Origin: Firmicutes bacterium UBA7510 | GTDB lineage: Bacteria > Bacillota > Clostridia > Tissierellales > Sedimentibacteraceae | DNA length: 28,059 bases | Direction: 5' to 3' | Assembly: GCA_002479485.1 (NCBI GenBank) | Contig: DLNM01000072.1 | Location: forward strand, 1-28,059 | In this document: in pieces, positions 22,974 to 28,059 of the stretch | How the letters are laid out: every line of letters starts with the position of its first letter | Position numbering within the stretch: the first letter of the stretch is position 1 | Translations under genes and position numbers: made by a program | Notes under the pieces: model-generated | Seen by the model: only the letters and a program-made list of their open reading frames with translations | Told to the model about the DNA's origin: nothing | The model's database searches: none

Positions 22974-24974
22974 CTATATATTTAATTTAGTCATAATACG
23001 CAGTTCTTCTTCACTTAAAACAGTTACTCCTAGCTCTTTTGCTTTATCTAGCTTGCTACCTGCTTCTTCTCCAGCTATTACATAATCTGTTTTTTTACTT
23101 ACGCTTCCAGAAACCTTGCCACCAAGTCTTTCAATGATTTCCTTAGCTTCATTTCTTCCTATTGAAAGCGTACCTGTTAAAACTACCGTTTTACCAAAGA
23201 ATGGGCTTTCAGCTGAAACCTCTATCTCTTTATATTTAGGATTTACTCCTAGATTAAAAAGCTTATCGATATTATCTACAATTTCTTTGTCATGGAAGAA
23301 TTCAATAATTTCATTTGCTACTACATCGCCCACATCATTTATTGCTATAAGCTCATCGAATGTAGCATTTTTAAGAGCTTCAAGACTCTTAAATCTTTTA
23401 ACTAAATCCTTGGCAGTCTTCTCACCTACATTTGGTATGCCAAGAGCATAAATAAAACTATCTAAATCGCAATTCTTGCTATTTTCTATTGCATTCACAA
23501 GATTTTCAGCTTTTTTATCAGCGAATCTTTCAAGCCCTAATAAGTCCTCAACTTTTATCTCATATAATTGCGGCAAGCTTTTTAAATCAAGCTCATCAAA
23601 CAGCTGATATGCTGTTTTTTCACTAAAGCCATCTATATTCATGGCGTTTCTGCTTGCAAAATGCACTATTCTAGATACTAATTGCGGTCTACAGGACATA
23701 GAATTTGGACAAAAGTAGTGAACTCCGTTTTGAATTAAATCCACTCCACAAGCTGGGCAGTGTGTAAGCATCTTAATTTCTTGTTCATCCTCATTATCCT
23801 CATCTTCAACTATACCCATAATTTCAGGTATAACATCATTTGAACGTCTAAGCCATACTGTAGAATTTATCTTAACATTTTTACGTTGTATATCATCATA
23901 GTTATTAAGAGTTGCCCTTTTAACTGTAACTCCACCGATGTCTATAGGCTCTAAAATTGCTGTTGGTGTAACTTTGCCAGTACGTCCTACATTCCATTCT
24001 ATGTCTAAAAGTTTAGTAGTTACTTCTTCTGCTTCAAATTTAAAAGCTACAGCCCATCTTGGAAACTTCTGAGTGTACCCTAAAGCCACTCTTGTTTTTA
24101 TATCATTTATTTTTATAACTAGACCATCTGTAAGTATATCTAGTTCTTTTCGTGTATCTTTTAATATCTCTATTTCAGCAATAACCTCATCCATTGTTGC
24201 GAATTTTTTCATGTAATTAAACACTGGAAATTTATTATCCTTTAAGAATCCTATCATTTCTTCATGAGTGCTAAATTCCATACCCTCTATATAACCAACA
24301 TTATATATGCATGCTGATAGCATTCTTTTTTCTGTCACCTTTGGATCTAAATTTCTAAGTGCACCAGCTGCTGCATTACGAGCATTTTTTAGAGGCTCAT
24401 CTGCTTTTTTATTGTATTTTTCAAGAGCAGAAAGTGGCATTACACCTTCACCCTGAATTTCAAGCTTCCCTTTATATTCTATACTCATAGGTATTGATTT
24501 TATAGTTTTTAATTGAGGTAATATAGCCTCACCTATAGTTCCGTTTCCTCTTGTTGCACCTTGTACTAATAATCCATCTTCATATGTTAAATTAATTGTA
24601 AGACCATCAAACTTAAGCTCTAGAATATATTCAAGTGGAGGTAATTTTTCCTCATGAGTTTGATTATATTCACTTCTAAGCTTGTTAGCTCTTTCCTCCC
24701 AAGCATAAAGTTCACCTACATTTTGGGCCTTGTCTAAACTCCATAGCTTTCTAATATGAGTATGCTTTTCAAATTTGTCTAGCACCTCTCCACCAACTCT
24801 TTGCGTTGGAGAATCGGGTTGAATATAACCCGTCTCAAGCTCTAAGGCATGTAGTTCATCATATAAAGCATCGTACTCTTTATCTGTAATAGTTGGATTA
24901 TCAAGTGTATAGTAATTATAGCTATGTGCATTTAATTCCTTAATTAGCTCTTTAATTCTATCAATCTTGTTCAT
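22974..24974 (-). CDS. ligA: NAD-dependent DNA ligase
   Basis: Seals nicks in replication and repair using NAD. The 666 residues fit the family. Order of parts: Ia domain (YYTLDNPTITDKEYD near 21-35), adenylation domain with nucleophile Lys121 in ELKFDG, OB fold, a four-Cys zinc finger (CPACG ... CPNSMSC near 415-435), helix-hairpin-helix repeats (ALGIPNVGEKTAKDL) and a C-terminal BRCT domain (FFGKTVVLTGTLS onward). It lies 37 bases after pcrA on the same strand, a pairing common in Firmicutes. Confidence 0.98.
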   Translation of the reverse strand: MNKIDRIKELIKELNAHSYNYYTLDNPTITDKEYDALYDELHALELETGYIQPDSPTQRVGGEVLDKFEKHTHIRKLWSLDKAQNVGELYAWEERANKLRSEYNQTHEEKLPPLEYILELKFDGLTINLTYEDGLLVQGATRGNGTIGEAILPQLKTIKSIPMSIEYKGKLEIQGEGVMPLSALEKYNKKADEPLKNARNAAAGALRNLDPKVTEKRMLSACIYNVGYIEGMEFSTHEEMIGFLKDNKFPVFNYMKKFATMDEVIAEIEILKDTRKELDILTDGLVIKINDIKTRVALGYTQKFPRWAVAFKFEAEEVTTKLLDIEWNVGRTGKVTPTAILEPIDIGGVTVKRATLNNYDDIQRKNVKINSTVWLRRSNDVIPEIMGIVEDEDNEDEQEIKMLTHCPACGVDLIQNGVHYFCPNSMSCRPQLVSRIVHFASRNAMNIDGFSEKTAYQLFDELDLKSLPQLYEIKVEDLLGLERFADKKAENLVNAIENSKNCDLDSFIYALGIPNVGEKTAKDLVKRFKSLEALKNATFDELIAINDVGDVVANEIIEFFHDKEIVDNIDKLFNLGVNPKYKEIEVSAESPFFGKTVVLTGTLSIGRNEAKEIIERLGGKVSGSVSKKTDYVIAGEEAGSKLDKAKELGVTVLSEEELRIMTKLNI

Positions 24975-25011
24975 ATTGTACCTCTTACTATTATCATTTT
25001 ATTAGACAATT

Positions 25012-27342
25012 TTATATTCTTTCTATTGGAGCGAAGCTTAACATCACCGTTTTTAAACCCTTTTGGTCAAAAGCAATAGTCGCTTTTTGGTCATTTCCTT
25101 CGCCGGTTAATGATACAATTACACCCATTCCCCAAGCTTTGTGTCTAACTTTGTCCCCGACCATCATTTTATCTGATTTTAATTTTGATGGCTTTTCTAT
25201 TATTTCATCTTTTATGTCATCGTATACATCAATAACCTTAATACCATCTTCAACAAATGACTCCGCTCCTCTAAAAAAGCTATTTTTCTTTTCTTTAGGA
25301 GATTTTACAGCTTTGAACATGCTGTTAAAACTCATTTCGCCTTTGAAGTATTCGTCAAATTCACCTTCGCTGTTTTTTCTATTATTATTTTTTGAAAATG
25401 CTGATTTTACAGGCTTATCCAAATAATCTGAAGGTATTTCATTTATAAATCTTGAAGGTGCTCGCATTTCATGATTGCCAAATACAAGTCTTTCATTAGT
25501 ATATGAAAGATACAATCTCTTTTTAGCTCTTGTTACAGCAACATAGAAGAGTCTTCTCTCTTCCTCCAAATCATCTTCAGCATCATCATCTCTTATGATT
25601 GGAAAAGTTCTCTCTTCAAGTCCGGCTACGAACACAACGTCATACTCTAATCCTTTAGCACTATGAACAGTTAACAATGTTACTCTTTCATCATCTGTTT
25701 CTTCTGTTTTATCTGTATCTGACAATAAAGATACATGGGCTAAAAAGTCTTCAAGTGAATTTTCCTCATATCTTTCCTCAAAGTCCTTAGCGGCTGACAT
25801 AAACTCTTGAATGTTTTCAAGTCTTGACATACCCTCGATGCTTTGGTCTTCTTGCATCATCTTTTCATATCCTGTATCCTCATAAACAGCTTTTATAAAT
25901 TCATACAGAGATAAAACATCTTTTTTAACCATCAATAGCTCCATAATTTCTATGAAACTTGATATACCATTGACTCCTGCTGGTGTGATACCAAGCATAC
26001 TCGCGTCATAGCATGCTTCAAATAGCGATATTTCCTGCGATGCTGCATAACTTTCGAGTGTTTCAATTGCCTTAGGGCCAATTTTTCTTTTAGGTAAATT
26101 TATAATTCTACTAAAGCTAATATCGTCCTTGGCATTTTGTATTAACATAAGGTACGATATGATATCCTTAATTTCTTTACGACCATAGAACTTTAATCCC
26201 CCAACGATTTTATAAGGTATACCCAGTGTCATCAAACCTTCCTCTAATGCACGGGACTGGGCATTTGCTCTATATAGTATAGCTATTTCAGAATATTTTA
26301 TATCGTTTTTCTCAAATTCTTTTCTAATATTTGAAGCAACCATAAATGCTTCTTCTTTTTCGTTATCTGTATTTATAAGCCCAATAGGCTCTCCGCCTTC
26401 AAAATCAGTATAAAGCTCTTTACCTTTTCTATTGTAGTTATTTTTAATAACACTATTTGCAGCATTAAGTATAATATCTGTTGAGCGGTAATTCTTCTCT
26501 AGCTTTACTGTTTTCGCATTATCAAAATCCTTCTCAAAATCTAGTATATTATTTATATCAGCTCCACGCCATCCATATATAGACTGGTCATCATCACCAA
26601 CTACAAATACATTGCTTTCACTATCTTCTTTTTTACCTAAAATTTTAACAAGGTTGTATTGAACGTTGTTAGTATCTTGATACTCATCAACTAATATGTA
26701 TTTAAATCTATTTTGATAGTACTCTCTAATATCTGGGTTTGTTTGTAAAAGCTTTAACGCCTTAATTATTAAGTCATCAAAATCTAATGCATTGCATATT
26801 TTAAGCTTTTTCTCATATAAAGCATAAACCTCTCCAACATTCCTCATAAAGAAATTAGCAAAGTTTTCTGACATAAATTTTTCAGGATTATTGCGAAGAT
26901 TTTTTTCACTGCTAATTATACCTCTTATAGTATTAGCATTATATTTTTTAGTATCAAGCTCTAATTCTTTTATACAAGTTTTAACAACATTTTTTTGATC
27001 ATCAGTATCATATATTACAAAGTTTTTCTCATAATCTAATCTTTCAATATCTCTTCTTAATATACGTACACAAATTGAGTGGAAGGTCCCTATCCACATT
27101 CTATCTATATCATAGTCTATAAGCTGTCCAATTCTTTCTTTCATTTCATTAGCAGCCTTGTTAGTAAATGTTATTGATAATATTTCACTAGGTCGAGCCT
27201 TCCAAGTTTTTATCAGATATGCAATTCTATGTGTAAGGACACGTGTCTTCCCTGTACCTGCACCAGCTATAACAAGTATAGGCCCTTTATCATGAGAAGC
27301 CGCCTCTCTTTGTTTCTCATTTAAACCACTTAATAAATCCAT
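25012..27342 (-). CDS. pcrA: ATP-dependent 3'-5' DNA helicase PcrA (UvrD family)
   Basis: Superfamily 1 helicase acting in repair and plasmid replication. Its 776 residues include Walker A AGAGTGKT at about 26-33, TFTNKAA, Walker B DEYQDTN, GDDDQSIYGWRGA, NYRS, the C-terminal LLTVHSAKGLEYDVVFVAG and VAVTRAKKRLYLS, and a C-terminal Tudor-like segment (VGDKVRHKAWGMGVIVS) that in PcrA contacts RNA polymerase. GAGAGG lies six bases before the ATG and forms the end of leader element A. It is the first gene of pcrA-ligA-rubredoxin. Confidence 0.98.
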   Translation of the reverse strand: MDLLSGLNEKQREAASHDKGPILVIAGAGTGKTRVLTHRIAYLIKTWKARPSEILSITFTNKAANEMKERIGQLIDYDIDRMWIGTFHSICVRILRRDIERLDYEKNFVIYDTDDQKNVVKTCIKELELDTKKYNANTIRGIISSEKNLRNNPEKFMSENFANFFMRNVGEVYALYEKKLKICNALDFDDLIIKALKLLQTNPDIREYYQNRFKYILVDEYQDTNNVQYNLVKILGKKEDSESNVFVVGDDDQSIYGWRGADINNILDFEKDFDNAKTVKLEKNYRSTDIILNAANSVIKNNYNRKGKELYTDFEGGEPIGLINTDNEKEEAFMVASNIRKEFEKNDIKYSEIAILYRANAQSRALEEGLMTLGIPYKIVGGLKFYGRKEIKDIISYLMLIQNAKDDISFSRIINLPKRKIGPKAIETLESYAASQEISLFEACYDASMLGITPAGVNGISSFIEIMELLMVKKDVLSLYEFIKAVYEDTGYEKMMQEDQSIEGMSRLENIQEFMSAAKDFEERYEENSLEDFLAHVSLLSDTDKTEETDDERVTLLTVHSAKGLEYDVVFVAGLEERTFPIIRDDDAEDDLEEERRLFYVAVTRAKKRLYLSYTNERLVFGNHEMRAPSRFINEIPSDYLDKPVKSAFSKNNNRKNSEGEFDEYFKGEMSFNSMFKAVKSPKEKKNSFFRGAESFVEDGIKVIDVYDDIKDEIIEKPSKLKSDKMMVGDKVRHKAWGMGVIVSLTGEGNDQKATIAFDQKGLKTVMLSFAPIERI

Positions 27343-27348
27343 GATAAC

Positions 27349-27471
27349 CTCTCCATTACGCCGCTTCGCGGCGTCATAATAAATTTAGTGTAAAACAAAT
27401 TTTACACTTGAAGAATTGTTTTTTAATTCTTCCATAGAGTGAAGAGTGTTTTTTCTTCACTCTTTCTCCCC
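27349..27471 (-). promoter_or_regulatory. Structured leader element, copy A (in front of pcrA)
   Basis: The best-preserved copy. On the minus strand: GGGGAG (27471-27466), GTG (27460), hairpin 1 (AGAGTGAAGA 27436-27445 with TCTTCACTCT 27454-27463), the ATG linker, hairpin 2 (GAAGAATT 27410-27417 with AATTCTTC 27425-27432), an extra hairpin 3 (AGTGTAAAA 27387-27395 with TTTTACACT 27400-27408), hairpin 4 (ACGCCGC 27358-27364 with GCGGCGT 27368-27374), then TAATGGAG leading into the pcrA SD. All four stems are perfect. A TATAAT at 27501-27496 upstream could be its promoter -10. Confidence 0.85.
27374..27460 (-). CDS. Leader ORF of element A (28 codons)
   Basis: GTG start five bases after GGGGAG, an ideal SD spacing; the product begins M-K-K-K-H-S-S-L-Y-G and continues Lys- and Phe-rich, ending at TGA 27374-27376 just as hairpin 4 begins. 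Copies B and C have the same start, SD position and first residues. Whether the peptide itself is selected is unclear because conserved RNA loops dictate several of its codons. Confidence 0.35.
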   Translation of the reverse strand: MKKKHSSLYGRIKKQFFKCKICFTLNLL

Positions 27472-27528
27472 TAACGTTTTAACTTTACCACTACTATTAT
27501 AAACTAAATCAGCTCTAAAATAAATAGC

Positions 27529-27575
27529 AAAAAAATATACACTTGTTCGCTAACAATATCGAAACAAAGTGTATA
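27529..27575 (-). terminator. Terminator of the 78-residue hypothetical gene
   Basis: TATACACTT (27536-27544) and AAGTGTATA (27567-27575) pair, with further partial pairing inward, and the minus strand continues into seven T. It lies 20-60 bases behind the stop at 27593. Confidence 0.8.
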
Positions 27576-27592
27576 CTTTTATGTATTTATAA

Positions 27593-27829
27593 TTAAACAA
27601 CTGGCCCACGTAATTTTGGCTTTACGCCAACATCGGTATCTTCAGTTTCAAGTAAATTTTCTTTTTCAAATTCAAAATCTGAACTGGATGAATTACTTAT
27701 ATGTTTTTTACAATTTTCATCATATTCATTGTTTAAAGGTTCTTTGCACGCAATTTCAGAGTGCGCTTCACTTTTATTTTTATTAAAATCAGTTAGTGGT
27801 ATATCACGCCCTAAAATTAAGAATCTCAT
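27593..27829 (-). CDS. Small acidic hypothetical protein
   Basis: Seventy-eight residues, not recognised. It has a hydrophobic N-terminus (MRFLILG), a hydrophilic middle rich in Glu, Asn, Ser and Lys, two or three Cys, and a C-terminus KPKLRGPVV. AAAGGTGG lies seven bases before the ATG and a good terminator follows, so it is probably a real monocistronic gene. The shape (acidic body, distinct tail) could fit a small regulatory or export peptide, but nothing ties it to a family. Confidence 0.6.
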   Translation of the reverse strand: MRFLILGRDIPLTDFNKNKSEAHSEIACKEPLNNEYDENCKKHISNSSSSDFEFEKENLLETEDTDVGVKPKLRGPVV

Positions 27830-27962
27830 GAAAGTTCCACCTTTAACATAAAATTTATAACTAAACTATATGTGAGTATTACGGAAGTATGTATTAATTT
27901 AATTATTTATAAAATTAAATAGTATGTAACCAAATTATAAATAGAATTATTTACATTAAATC

Positions 27963-28059
27963 TTAGGCAACTTTATTGCTAATTAAATCTAGTGTATCTG
28001 CTTGTACTATCTCGCCTATAACATCATCTTTTGCTACATCTATTATATTTGCTTGTACT
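27963..28059 (-). CDS. C-terminal tail of an unidentified protein (partial)
   Basis: An open minus-strand frame runs in from the right edge and ends at TAA 27963-27965, giving 31 residues. Two similar units occur, VQANIIDVAKDDVIGE and VQADTLDLI, suggesting a short internal repeat. No family can be named. Between this stop and 27830 only AT-rich sequence with a weak hairpin (27897-27920) was seen. Confidence 0.5.
   Translation of the reverse strand, partial: VQANIIDVAKDDVIGEIVQADTLDLISNKVA

Noticed and set aside
27897..27920. AT-only hairpin near the right edge as a terminator
   Set aside because: Stem made only of A-T pairs with no clear T-tract; likely to arise by chance in this composition.
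1..28059. CRISPR array, tRNA, rRNA, transposase or integrase
   Set aside because: None seen by eye on either strand: no regularly spaced repeats beyond those listed and no recombinase motifs.

Overview
The window is AT-rich chromosomal DNA. It has strong GGAGG-type Shine-Dalgarno sites, an FMN riboswitch, a rubredoxin, bacterial-type ferredoxins, a pcrA-ligA pair and an lrgAB pair. Together these point to a low-GC anaerobic Firmicute, most likely a member of the Clostridia. No species can be named from sequence alone.

Layout. 1-2990: tail of an unknown gene, a HAD phosphatase, and a long GS-I-like glutamine synthetase. 2954-6120: a 3.1-kb island bounded by two identical 37-bp hairpin repeats. 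It carries a decayed class I lanthipeptide locus on the minus strand: a twice-frameshifted lanC, an intact precursor peptide with a class I leader box, a CPBP-type membrane protease, and the C-terminal half of an ABC exporter ATPase. 6112-7300: a divergent holin-like protein and M23 endopeptidase, resembling a phage lysis module. 7407-8987: prfC. 9027-12213: cation/proton antiporter, divergent LysR regulator, 2[4Fe-4S] ferredoxin and a NapH-like membrane iron-sulfur protein. 12240-13260: an FMN-riboswitch/ribU cassette with visibly higher GC than its neighbours. 13351-14883: two GNAT acetyltransferases. 15041-16180: lrgB/lrgA. 16282-18274: PadR regulator with its usual DUF1700 and DUF4097 partners. 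18283-21051: a YibE/F membrane protein (5' frameshift) and a secreted alkaline phosphatase preceded by a four-repeat Pho box. 21413-22716: nagB and an XRE regulator. 22779-27342: a pcrA-ligA-rubredoxin minus-strand operon. 27593-28059: a small hypothetical gene and the tail of another.

The most unusual signal is a roughly 100-125-nt element found three times, always on the minus strand directly in front of a start codon: pcrA, the antiporter and the CPBP protease. Each copy has an SD-like GGGGA or GGAG block, a GTG-initiated leader ORF, two hairpins with A-rich loops joined by an invariant ATG linker, and a third GC-rich hairpin ending in TAATGGAG, which supplies the SD of the downstream gene. 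Stem bases change in a compensatory way between copies, arguing for selection on structure. I cannot match it to a known RNA family.

Three apparent frameshifts are present, two in lanC and one in yibF. Two of them lie in A6 runs, so sequencing error must be excluded before calling these genes dead.
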